The notes below the pieces were generated by a model. It saw only the letters and a program-made list of their open reading frames with translations, had not been told where the DNA came from and made no database searches. Positions 22,808-28,905 of a stretch of 28,905 nucleotides of DNA are shown in pieces (position 1 is the stretch's first letter; each line of letters begins with the position of its first letter). Source of the DNA: Bacilli bacterium (GTDB lineage: Bacteria; Bacillota_I; Bacilli_A; RF39; UBA660). The stretch covers positions 1 to 28,905 of the forward strand of contig JAEDJT010000019.1 of NCBI GenBank assembly GCA_016296185.1. Direction: 5' to 3'. The position numbers and the translations under genes were made by a program.

Positions 22808-23464
22808 TTATTTTTTAGGTACATTATTTTTTAAATATAAATCTTTATGTGAATATGCAGTTGTTAAAGCATCTAATAATTCTCTAGTTGTTGCATTTTC
22901 ACTAATACCATATAATGCTCTTAAGTCTGGTCTTGTTTTTAATTGAATAATTGCTTTTTCAAGCATTTTTTGATATGAATGATCATCTACTACATGAAGA
23001 TATTCTGGTATATTTTCAATACGCCAATCACCGATTAACTCATCTTCTTCATCTTCAATTTCTGGATCTTTCTTTTCTAATATTCTATAAGCTTTATATT
23101 TTTCACCATCTAATAATACATATCCTTTAAATTCTCCACTTTGATATATTAAATAAGTATCTTGTAATCTATTTACATAGAATAAGATCTCTGGAGTTTG
23201 AATTATAATTTCTTTAACTTGTTCAAAGGATAAACCAAATGATAATAGGTATTTTTCAATTGTTAATATACTATCTCTTTGAAATATACTATCTACATCA
23301 TTTAAGGTTACATTTTTATAAAAATCATCACGTTCAACACATTTTTTTACTACTTCTACTATATTATCTGCATCTTTTTGGGTAATATTTAGTATTTGCA
23401 TTAAAAAACGTCTAATTAAAAGTATATTGTTTTTAATATAATTGTTAATTAATTGTTTGTCCAT
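22808..23464 (-). CDS. Unrecognised protein coupled to the HipA-like kinase, 218 aa
   Basis: No family assigned. The protein is soluble and mostly helical in the first 100 residues. The segment around 72-103 (LLSFGLSFEQVKEIIIQTPE followed by ILFYVNRLQDTY) resembles a single mTERF-type helical repeat, though one repeat is weak evidence. The middle (about 108-150) is beta-like with an acidic patch (EIEDEEDEL). The C-terminus is helical. The start shares a base with the stop of the upstream kinase gene (TAATG), and AAGGGGG lies 10 nt before the ATG, so the two are translationally coupled and probably act together. It ends just before the T-box promoter, with no terminator seen. Confidence 0.75.
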   Translation of the reverse strand: MDKQLINNYIKNNILLIRRFLMQILNITQKDADNIVEVVKKCVERDDFYKNVTLNDVDSIFQRDSILTIEKYLLSFGLSFEQVKEIIIQTPEILFYVNRLQDTYLIYQSGEFKGYVLLDGEKYKAYRILEKKDPEIEDEEDELIGDWRIENIPEYLHVVDDHSYQKMLEKAIIQLKTRPDLRALYGISENATTRELLDALTTAYSHKDLYLKNNVPKK

Positions 23465-24744
23465 TATAAACTAACCCCCTTATTTAGAGCCTCTTTTACC
23501 TCTTTTACTCCTTCGGCTAATGTAGCTTTAACTACATTTTTCACCTCTATTGGTATAGTTATACCATTTTTTTCGATTTTTGTAAAAATTTGCTCAATAT
23601 TTTCAGGCGTTAAACACATAATTTTTTTGACAATTTCTTCATATTGTGATGGATCTGTTTCTCTAAAAAATTCTCTAATCATATCTGTATTGTTAACTTT
23701 TTTGTCAAAATCGTCTCTGCTATATCTTAATTTTGCTCTAGATTTGTTCATTAAGGCTTTTATTTGTTGCTTCATTTTTTCTTTTTTCTTTTCATCAATA
23801 GATGGATTTTCTAGTTTCTTTATAGTATTGTTTATTTCTTTAAAACTATTTAATTCAGCTAAATAAAAGCAATTTGCACTATCATATAGTGGAGCTAATC
23901 TAATTTCATTAGTGTTTTTATTTTTTATAAGACTCCAATTACTTGCATGTCTATCCCCTTGTAGAGTTAAAATATCAAATAAGAATCTTTGTGCTAATCC
24001 TTCTAATATATTTTCTCCTTCTGGAACTATTAATTTATTTCTTCTTATATAAGCGTCTAATATAGCCCACATATCAAATAAATTATTACATTCGTGTGTA
24101 TTATTAGTCCATAAAATAAAATCTTCTTGATACATGTCATTTATATCGATAAATATTTCATCTATTAGGAATAAATATTCATCTATTATTTCTTCTGATA
24201 AAGAACCAACTTCGCTTAATTTTAATGAATCTAGTGTTGTATAATTTGTTTTTACTTTAGCAATACGTACTAACATAATTATTTCATATAATGCTCTCAT
24301 TTTAATATTTTTATCATATTTATTTAGATTTTTAATATCATCTATACCATATTTATTTAATATTTCGTAATAACTTTTACAGTAACCTTGTGTCCTTAAT
24401 ACATATTCTTCTACGTCGTTTATTATTTCTACTCCACTAACTAGTATTTCATCGTCTTCTAAAACACTTAATGTTACTACAGCATTTTGTCCGTTATATG
24501 TTGCAAAATCATAATGAGCAGTCTCTATACCTAGAAATTTGGCTAATTCCATTCCTATTATTTCACCATAGTCTTCTAAAGTATCTTTTTTTATAATTTT
24601 AGTTAGTAATATTTCGTTATTACTCCAGAATTTTTCTCTAGATCCTTCACGTTCAGCAGTATCAATTTTGATAGCACCTAATGCTATACCTTCATTAATA
24701 TCTATTCTACCGTTATGACGTATATCATCTATTTTTACTACCAT
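23464..24744 (-). CDS. HipA-like/phosphatidylinositol-kinase-fold protein kinase
   Basis: A 426-aa cytoplasmic protein with a HipA/CtkA-like kinase core. The N-lobe has EILLTKIIKK with a candidate ATP-binding Lys, then DYGEIIGMELAKFLGI. The catalytic loop is LQGDRHASNW (Asp264, Asn269). The metal-binding Asp288 lies in LAPLYDSANCF. About 90 residues of helical insertion (150-240) separate the lobes, and the C-terminal 130 residues are helical and Lys/Glu-rich. The start is the ATG at 24744 with AGGAG 8 nt upstream. There is no HipB-like DNA-binding gene beside it, so it is not an ordinary hipBA pair. It lies 11 bp behind recO and is coupled to the 218-aa gene. The target is unknown. Confidence 0.78.
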   Translation of the reverse strand: MVVKIDDIRHNGRIDINEGIALGAIKIDTAEREGSREKFWSNNEILLTKIIKKDTLEDYGEIIGMELAKFLGIETAHYDFATYNGQNAVVTLSVLEDDEILVSGVEIINDVEEYVLRTQGYCKSYYEILNKYGIDDIKNLNKYDKNIKMRALYEIIMLVRIAKVKTNYTTLDSLKLSEVGSLSEEIIDEYLFLIDEIFIDINDMYQEDFILWTNNTHECNNLFDMWAILDAYIRRNKLIVPEGENILEGLAQRFLFDILTLQGDRHASNWSLIKNKNTNEIRLAPLYDSANCFYLAELNSFKEINNTIKKLENPSIDEKKKEKMKQQIKALMNKSRAKLRYSRDDFDKKVNNTDMIREFFRETDPSQYEEIVKKIMCLTPENIEQIFTKIEKNGITIPIEVKNVVKATLAEGVKEVKEALNKGVSL

Positions 24745-24755
24745 ATACTTCACTC

Positions 24756-25490
24756 CTATTTTATTTTGTTAATTGTTTTTAAAAAATCCTTACTTTTTAG
24801 ATATAAACCGGTATATCTTTCATAATATTTATCAAGAAAATAGTTAATTTCACTACTTATTTCATCCTTAATATCTATTTTACTAATTGAATTAATATCT
24901 ATCAAGTAATACATTCTAATTAATTGTATACTTTTTTGTGATAGTATTTTTTGATCTGTATAACAATCTTGGCAGATAAATCCACCTTCATCTGGATCTA
25001 ACGTTACTATATTCTTCTTATTTCCACATTTTATACATGAATCAAGGTTTAATCCTACTCCTAAGTAATCTAACATTTTTATTTCTAGTATATTAGTTAA
25101 AATTAAGGGATTTTGTTTTTCATTTAATTTAGTGATTGTTGCTATTAGTAAGTTATATATTTCATCATCTTTATTTTGTTTTACAACTTGAGTTGTTAAT
25201 TCTACTATATATGATAAATAACTGAATAATTCTATATCATTTTTGATATTAGTTAAGTTATCTATAATATCTACATCTTTTAATCTAGATAGTTTTTCTT
25301 CTTTATAATATATGTGAAATCTACCATAAGTAAATTTTAATGTTTTTGTTCTTAATGGACTTTTTAAAGTTTTTACACCGTTAGCTAATATACCTATTAT
25401 TCCATGTTCTTTTGTAAATACATTAATAATTTTAGATGTGTTACCATATGGTGTTTCAGATACTATAATGCCTTCTACACTACTAATCAT
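24756..25490 (-). CDS. recO: DNA repair protein RecO
   Basis: RecO works with RecF/RecR to load RecA on SSB-coated single-stranded DNA. The 244-aa product has the N-terminal OB fold (about 1-80, with EGIIVSETPYGNTSKIINVFT and LANGVK). A helical domain with a zinc site follows (Cys152, Cys155, Cys173, Cys176 in the C-terminal part). Length is typical. Its Shine-Dalgarno is poor and it starts 7 bp after the yqzL stop, which suggests translational coupling to that microgene. The order era-yqzL-recO matches other Bacilli. Confidence 0.95.
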   Translation of the reverse strand: MISSVEGIIVSETPYGNTSKIINVFTKEHGIIGILANGVKTLKSPLRTKTLKFTYGRFHIYYKEEKLSRLKDVDIIDNLTNIKNDIELFSYLSYIVELTTQVVKQNKDDEIYNLLIATITKLNEKQNPLILTNILEIKMLDYLGVGLNLDSCIKCGNKKNIVTLDPDEGGFICQDCYTDQKILSQKSIQLIRMYYLIDINSISKIDIKDEISSEINYFLDKYYERYTGLYLKSKDFLKTINKIK

Positions 25491-25497
25491 ACAATCA

Positions 25498-25578
25498 CTA
25501 CTTTTCTTTCTTATACTTTAAATAATAATCTATTTTCCCTGTTTTTGTAAATAGTTTCCAATATTTTTCTTTATTCAT
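25498..25578 (-). CDS. yqzL: YqzL-family microprotein, 26 aa
   Basis: A short minus-strand frame between era and recO encodes 26 residues beginning MNKEKYWKLFTKTGKIDYYL. It matches the YqzL pattern of W-x-x-F-x-x-TG-x-[IV]-x-x-YL-x-[YF]K, and it lies exactly where Bacilli place yqzL. The function of YqzL is unknown. An in-frame ATG 15 nt upstream (25593) would give 31 aa but abuts the AGAAAGG ribosome-binding site. From 25578 that site is rather far (about 15 nt), so the start is uncertain. The product is shorter than the usual 45 or so residues. A hairpin just upstream may modulate it. Confidence 0.72.
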   Translation of the reverse strand: MNKEKYWKLFTKTGKIDYYLKYKKEK

Positions 25579-25582
25579 AATA

Positions 25583-25620
25583 AAAGAACTCATCCTTTCT
25601 ATATTAATGATGGGTTCTTT
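25583..25620 (-). terminator. Hairpin between era and yqzL (attenuator or partial terminator)
   Basis: Arms 25583-25594 and 25609-25620 form 12 bp. On the minus strand there is one A-C mismatch, and the arm is followed by TTTTATT directly before the yqzL ATG at 25578. The plus strand has a perfect stem (one G-U pair) and a stronger T-run but no gene in front of it. The 3' arm and loop on the minus strand hold the AGAAAGGATGAG ribosome-binding region of yqzL. Confidence 0.5.
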
Positions 25621-25636
25621 TTTTATTTTTTATTCA

Positions 25637-26530
25637 TTAACTAATAAAGTCTTTTTCATTAAATCCTAATTCATTAAGATATCTTTCTTTGTCTCGCCAA
25701 TTTTTAATTGTTTTAACATATAATTCTAGATATACTTTTTTACCTAGTAATTCTTCTATATCTTTTCTTGCTTCGATACCAACGCTTTTTAATAAAGCTC
25801 CTTGTTTACCGATAACAATCTTTTTAATTGAATCACGATCTACAATGATATCAACTGTTATATTAATAATATCTTTCTTTTCTTCATATTTAGAAGTTAT
25901 ACAAGTTATACTATGTGGTATTTCTTCTTCTGTCATTCTAAAGATTTTTTCTCTTACGAATTCACTTACTAAGAAGCTAACACTACTACTTGTAATATCA
26001 TCATCACTAAAATATCTCATGTTGTCTGTTAAATATTTTTTTACGCAATCTAGTAATGCTATAATATTGTCTTTTTTACTTGCTGATATAGGTACTATTT
26101 CAGCAAATGGATATAAATCTTTATAATCATTAATTGATTTTAAGATTTGAGTATCGTTCATTTTGTCTATTTTGTTTAGTACTAAAATAACTGGTGAATC
26201 TGTTCCTTGTAATGAGTCGATTATTTTTTTGTCACCAGTACCTATTCCGTCTGCTGCATCAACTACTAATAATACAACATCAACGTCTTTAGCCATACTT
26301 TGAGCTTCTTTGTTTAGTACTTTTCCTAATTTGTTTAATGGTTTATGAATTCCTGGAGTATCTACGAATACTATTTGATATCCAGATTCATTATATATTC
26401 CTTGTATTATATTTCTTGTAGTTTGTGGTTTATTTGATGTAATAGCTATTTTTTGATTAATAATAGTATTAAGTAAAGTAGATTTTCCTACATTAGGTCT
26501 ACCTATTAAACTTACAAATCCACTTTTCAT
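25637..26530 (-). CDS. era: GTPase Era
   Basis: Era binds the 3' end of 16S rRNA and checks 30S maturation. The 297-aa product is the family length. The G-domain has P-loop GRPNVGKST near residue 10, DTPGIHKPL, NKIDK and a SASK motif. The C-terminal KH domain (about 205-290) has IVIGKQGALLKSVG and the LELYVKTIKNWRDKERYL ending typical of Era. The start overlaps the dgkA stop (TAATG), so translation is coupled. The cdd gene often found between dgkA and era is absent. Confidence 0.97.
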   Translation of the reverse strand: MKSGFVSLIGRPNVGKSTLLNTIINQKIAITSNKPQTTRNIIQGIYNESGYQIVFVDTPGIHKPLNKLGKVLNKEAQSMAKDVDVVLLVVDAADGIGTGDKKIIDSLQGTDSPVILVLNKIDKMNDTQILKSINDYKDLYPFAEIVPISASKKDNIIALLDCVKKYLTDNMRYFSDDDITSSSVSFLVSEFVREKIFRMTEEEIPHSITCITSKYEEKKDIINITVDIIVDRDSIKKIVIGKQGALLKSVGIEARKDIEELLGKKVYLELYVKTIKNWRDKERYLNELGFNEKDFIS

Positions 26531-26976
26531 TATAATCCTAATAAATTAAATAGAATTGGAGCATAAACTACAACGCCTAGTGCTGCTGCCATGCAAGCTA
26601 ATACAAATGTAGCTGCACTACCACAATCTTTAGCAATTTTAGCTAATGGATGTATTTCCATAGTTACTAAATCAACTACAGCTTCTATTGCTGTATTTAT
26701 TAATTCTGCTGATAATACCATTCCTATTGCTAATAATGTTACTAACCATACCATTAAATCAACTTTAAATAAAATATTTACTGCAACTACTATTATAGTT
26801 ACAATTACATGAATTAACATACTTTGTTCATATTTATATGCGTACGCTAATCCTTCTAATGAATATCCAAAACTTTTTAAGAATCTTCCAAATCCACGTA
26901 CTTTAATTCCATCTCTAGAAAAATTACCTTTTTCATCTGTTGGAAAATTTACTTTATCTTTTGATGTCTTCGCCAT
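26530..26976 (-). CDS. dgkA: Diacylglycerol/undecaprenol kinase family protein
   Basis: A small integral-membrane kinase. In Gram-positives this family phosphorylates undecaprenol for cell-wall lipid carrier recycling. The 148-aa product has an amphipathic N-terminus, membrane segments at about 53-71, 74-90 and 120-145, and the active-site signature ELINTAIE (91-98, Glu91, Asn94, Glu98), then HPLAKIAKDCGSAATF with Asp117. A hydrophilic extension of about 25 residues at the N-terminus is longer than in many homologues. AGGAG is 10 nt before the ATG. It overlaps the end of ybeY by 23 bases and era by one. Confidence 0.93.
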   Translation of the reverse strand: MAKTSKDKVNFPTDEKGNFSRDGIKVRGFGRFLKSFGYSLEGLAYAYKYEQSMLIHVIVTIIVVAVNILFKVDLMVWLVTLLAIGMVLSAELINTAIEAVVDLVTMEIHPLAKIAKDCGSAATFVLACMAAALGVVVYAPILFNLLGL

Positions 26977-27397
26977 CTAAAATCAACTCCTGTAAACTAA
27001 ACATTACTTTTTCATCTTCTGGTTCCATATGATCATACCCTAACAAATGTAGTAAGCCATGAACTGCTAAGAAAGATAATTCTCTTTTTTCGCTATGTCC
27101 ATATTCTTCGGCTTGTCTTTTCATTTGTGGAATACAAATATAAATGTCACCAAGCATTCGTATATCATTATACTCTATATCTTCATAATCTTCAAATGCA
27201 AATGATATTACATCTGTTATTCTGTCAATTTTTCTGTAATCTTTGTTTATTTGATGTATTTCATCATCTTCAACAAATATAATTGAAAATATTGCATTAT
27301 CAACTTTTTCATGCTTCAATGTAGCATCTAATACATTATATAAATAATCATAATCTTTATATAAGTCATTATCTACTATTGTATAATCATTGTTCAT
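26954..27397 (-). CDS. ybeY: Endoribonuclease YbeY (rRNA maturation factor)
   Basis: YbeY is a zinc-dependent RNase involved in 16S rRNA 3'-end processing and ribosome quality control. The 147-aa product carries the signature HGLLHLLGYDH with zinc ligands His113, His117 and His123, and the conserved ITDVISFAF (about 60-68) and LGDIYI. Length is normal. Its ATG overlaps the VanZ stop (ATGA) and its 3' end overlaps dgkA, fixing it inside the long yqfD-recO operon. The usual upstream genes phoH and pgpH are missing. Confidence 0.95.
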   Translation of the reverse strand: MNNDYTIVDNDLYKDYDYLYNVLDATLKHEKVDNAIFSIIFVEDDEIHQINKDYRKIDRITDVISFAFEDYEDIEYNDIRMLGDIYICIPQMKRQAEEYGHSEKRELSFLAVHGLLHLLGYDHMEPEDEKVMFSLQELILDGEDIKR

Positions 27398-28020
27398 ATT
27401 CTAATCCCCCATATACTTCCAAATAATAGTATTATTAAGATGAATACTATTATAGCTATAATGTTATAAAATATATTATTTCTTAAAAATTTTGGTAAAT
27501 GCTTCTCGATTGTTTCTGCGAATACATATATAATGAAACCAACAATTGATCCAAGAACATTTAATATTATATCATCTATGTCAAATGCTCTTCCAATATA
27601 GAATTGGATGCATTCAGCTGTTAAGCTTATTATAGTCGTTATTAATACATTTTGAAAGGTTTTTTTTGACTTTAAATACCACGAGGTTATAAAACCAAAT
27701 GGGATAAACAATACTATATTACCTATTACATTATAGAAGAATGATTTTGATCCTATTGTATATCTTGTCATTTCTTTAAATGGTATTATATTAAATCCGC
27801 TAGAAGCTCCTTCTGTGGTCAATAACATGTAATATAATAGTAAAAAATATAATACAGCTAATAACCTGAAGAATTCTTTATGAAATATAAATTCTTCATG
27901 GTTAATAATAATCTTTGTAATTCTTAGTACAGTGATAATTACTATGAATAAAGCTAACATTGGCCAACAGTTTTTTATTGCCACTTCGAACGTATTGTAA
28001 AAAGGTGATAGGCTCTTCAT
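27394..28020 (-). CDS. VanZ-family membrane protein
   Basis: A 208-aa integral membrane protein with predicted segments at about 16-36, 47-66, 92-113, 122-140, 150-166 and 183-204. The VanZ motifs are present: FNIIPF, NVIGNIVLFIPFGF, and ECIQFYIGRAFDIDDIILN. VanZ itself gives teicoplanin resistance, but most chromosomal relatives have no known role and there are no vanA-type genes here. The stop is TGA, overlapping ybeY. It occupies the place where phoH and pgpH normally stand between yqfD and ybeY. Confidence 0.9.
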   Translation of the reverse strand: MKSLSPFYNTFEVAIKNCWPMLALFIVIITVLRITKIIINHEEFIFHKEFFRLLAVLYFLLLYYMLLTTEGASSGFNIIPFKEMTRYTIGSKSFFYNVIGNIVLFIPFGFITSWYLKSKKTFQNVLITTIISLTAECIQFYIGRAFDIDDIILNVLGSIVGFIIYVFAETIEKHLPKFLRNNIFYNIIAIIVFILIILLFGSIWGIRI

Positions 28021-28031
28021 ATTATCACTTC

Positions 28032-28905
28032 CTATTCTATTATATTTTTTTCGCTTATTATTTGCTCCACTACTATAAAATACTCTAATTCTATTGTACT
28101 ATTTTTATCATTTTTTTTCAAAAGTTTTTGTTCAAGTATAGTATAGTTGTCTTTTAATTCTACTTTTAGTTTTTCTGCTATCTTCTCTTCAATTGTTTTA
28201 TTTAATTGCTCCTCTGTATATTTTATATATTCTTTATTTATTTCATTTTCTTTAAATATGTTTACATTTGTTTTTAATATATTTATTGTTTTTTTATTAT
28301 TTATTTCATAGTCTTTGTATTTTTCTTTAAATATTTTCTTATTGTTTATTGATATATTATATCTTTTTTTTCCTGTATAACTTTTATTTTCATAGTATTT
28401 TGTTGTTTTTATACTTATTGTATACCAAGTTTTGGCATATACTACTCCTTCTGAACATACTGTATTTTTAACTTCGTCATTAAATAATATGGATCCACTT
28501 ATAAGGATATCTCCTTTTTTTACTAATTCATTTTTTTCTACTAATTCTACTCCTTTATTAGTAATTATTTTAGTTATCATTCCATCTTTAGTTGAAACAA
28601 TATCGCAATTATTATGTTCTTCTTTTGGATTATTAATAATTTTAGGTTGAAATTTTATATCATAAGTCATTCCAACTCTGTTTATATTTATCCATTCTAT
28701 ATTTTTGTTTTCTTCTAATATTTTGTTTTTTATTTCATATAGTTTATTTTCATTTAATGCAATACTATATTTTACAATGTTATTGTTTTTTAATTCTTTA
28801 TTTATTAGATTATAATAGTTTGTATTATTAGTTTCTATTTTTATATCAATAATAATATTGGTATATATTATTATCATAATTAAAATAGCAATAAATTGGA
28901 TTATT
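28032..28905 (-). CDS. yqfD: Sporulation protein YqfD, 5' end beyond the window
   Basis: YqfD is a membrane protein conserved in spore formers and linked to sporulation. Its frame is open to the window edge. Codons before the first Met (28877) encode more hydrophobic residues that continue a membrane segment, so the true start lies outside. The visible 291 codons hold that segment and then a DIKIET...NKELKNNNIVKYS region. NIEWININRVGMTYDIKFQP (a FtsQ/POTRA-like strand-helix pattern) and an ISTKDGMITKIITNKG-like hammerhead segment follow, plus VKKGDILISGSI and a helical tail. In B. subtilis the protein is nearly 400 aa. It heads the visible part of the operon, as yqfC-yqfD do elsewhere. Confidence 0.85.
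   Translation of the reverse strand, partial: IIQFIAILIMIIIYTNIIIDIKIETNNTNYYNLINKELKNNNIVKYSIALNENKLYEIKNKILEENKNIEWININRVGMTYDIKFQPKIINNPKEEHNNCDIVSTKDGMITKIITNKGVELVEKNELVKKGDILISGSILFNDEVKNTVCSEGVVYAKTWYTISIKTTKYYENKSYTGKKRYNISINNKKIFKEKYKDYEINNKKTINILKTNVNIFKENEINKEYIKYTEEQLNKTIEEKIAEKLKVELKDNYTILEQKLLKKNDKNSTIELEYFIVVEQIISEKNIIE

Noticed and set aside
22808..23464. Confident assignment of the 218-aa protein to the mTERF family
   Set aside because: Only one segment resembles an mTERF repeat, whereas real members have several. Kept as a remark only.
23453..23866. Plus-strand reading frame of 137 codons opposite the HipA-like gene
   Set aside because: Phe/Ser-rich antisense shadow with no initiation signals.
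23464..24744. Classical hipBA toxin-antitoxin module
   Set aside because: No HipB-like helix-turn-helix gene precedes the kinase. It is the tail of a housekeeping operon, and its coupled partner does not look like a DNA-binding antitoxin.
25689..26126. Plus-strand reading frame of 145 codons inside era
   Set aside because: It is antisense to a certain gene, hydrophobic low-complexity in composition, and has no Shine-Dalgarno or promoter.
27394..28020. Vancomycin/teicoplanin resistance locus
   Set aside because: Only a VanZ-family membrane protein is present. There are no ligase, dehydrogenase, dipeptidase or VanRS genes, and the context is a ribosome/wall housekeeping operon.
1..28905. Mollicutes code 4 (TGA = Trp), suggested by the high A+T
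   Set aside because: Conserved proteins (MutL, GlyRS, MiaA, Era and others) are full length with Trp encoded by TGG, and no in-frame TGA is needed.
1..28905. CRISPR arrays, insertion sequences, prophage genes, tRNA or rRNA genes
   Set aside because: No regularly spaced repeats, transposase or integrase motifs, or tRNA-like cloverleaf sequences were noticed in the intergenic regions.

Overview
The window is AT-rich, gene-dense bacterial chromosome read with the standard genetic code: Trp is TGG throughout and conserved genes are full length. Gene content and order point to Bacillota, class Bacilli. The clusters yqeG-yqeH, sepF-divIVA and yqfD-[vanZ]-ybeY-dgkA-era-yqzL-recO-glyS (the last with two extra genes inserted) are recognisable B. 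subtilis-type neighbourhoods. SpoIIP, an intact pro-sigma-K and YqfD imply a spore-forming or recently spore-forming lineage. The extreme A+T and small intergenic gaps would suit an uncultured gut Bacilli close to Mollicutes/Erysipelotrichales, but that placement is inference. No rRNA, tRNA, CRISPR array, insertion sequence or phage gene was seen.

Layout. 1-2.7 kb (minus): two unrecognised soluble proteins, a small membrane protein and spoIIP. 2.8-4.05 kb (plus): rpsT and a secreted transglutaminase-fold protein. 4.07-6.8 kb (minus): miaA followed by an ABC-2 exporter pair. 6.97-8.75 kb (plus): a one-chain ABC exporter. 8.76-11.35 kb: a small anchored protein, an unrecognised 340-aa protein and a divergent HExxH protein. 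11.37-14.66 kb (minus): yqeG-yqeH-mutL. 14.7-17.3 kb (minus): alr and a two-lipoprotein operon. 17.4-18.1 kb (plus): sigK. 18.1-20.6 kb (minus): sepF-divIVA and a large coiled-coil protein. 20.7-22.8 kb (minus): a LOG-family protein and single-chain glycyl-tRNA synthetase behind a glycine T-box. 22.8-28.9 kb (minus): a long, tightly overlapped operon running from yqfD (cut by the window edge) to recO, then a HipA-like kinase and an unrecognised 218-aa partner.

Main points of interest. The glycine T-box leader is unusually short. A HipA-like kinase and partner sit translationally coupled inside the housekeeping recO-glyS interval. One lipoprotein resembles the extracellular domain of FtsX. A YqzL microgene of about 26 codons follows a hairpin after era. 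Regulation is compact: TGnTATAAT extended -10 promoters recur, stop codons lie inside terminator hairpins, and TGA is used as a stop only where an ATGA overlap forces it. No gap longer than 300 bases lacks a gene or an identified element.
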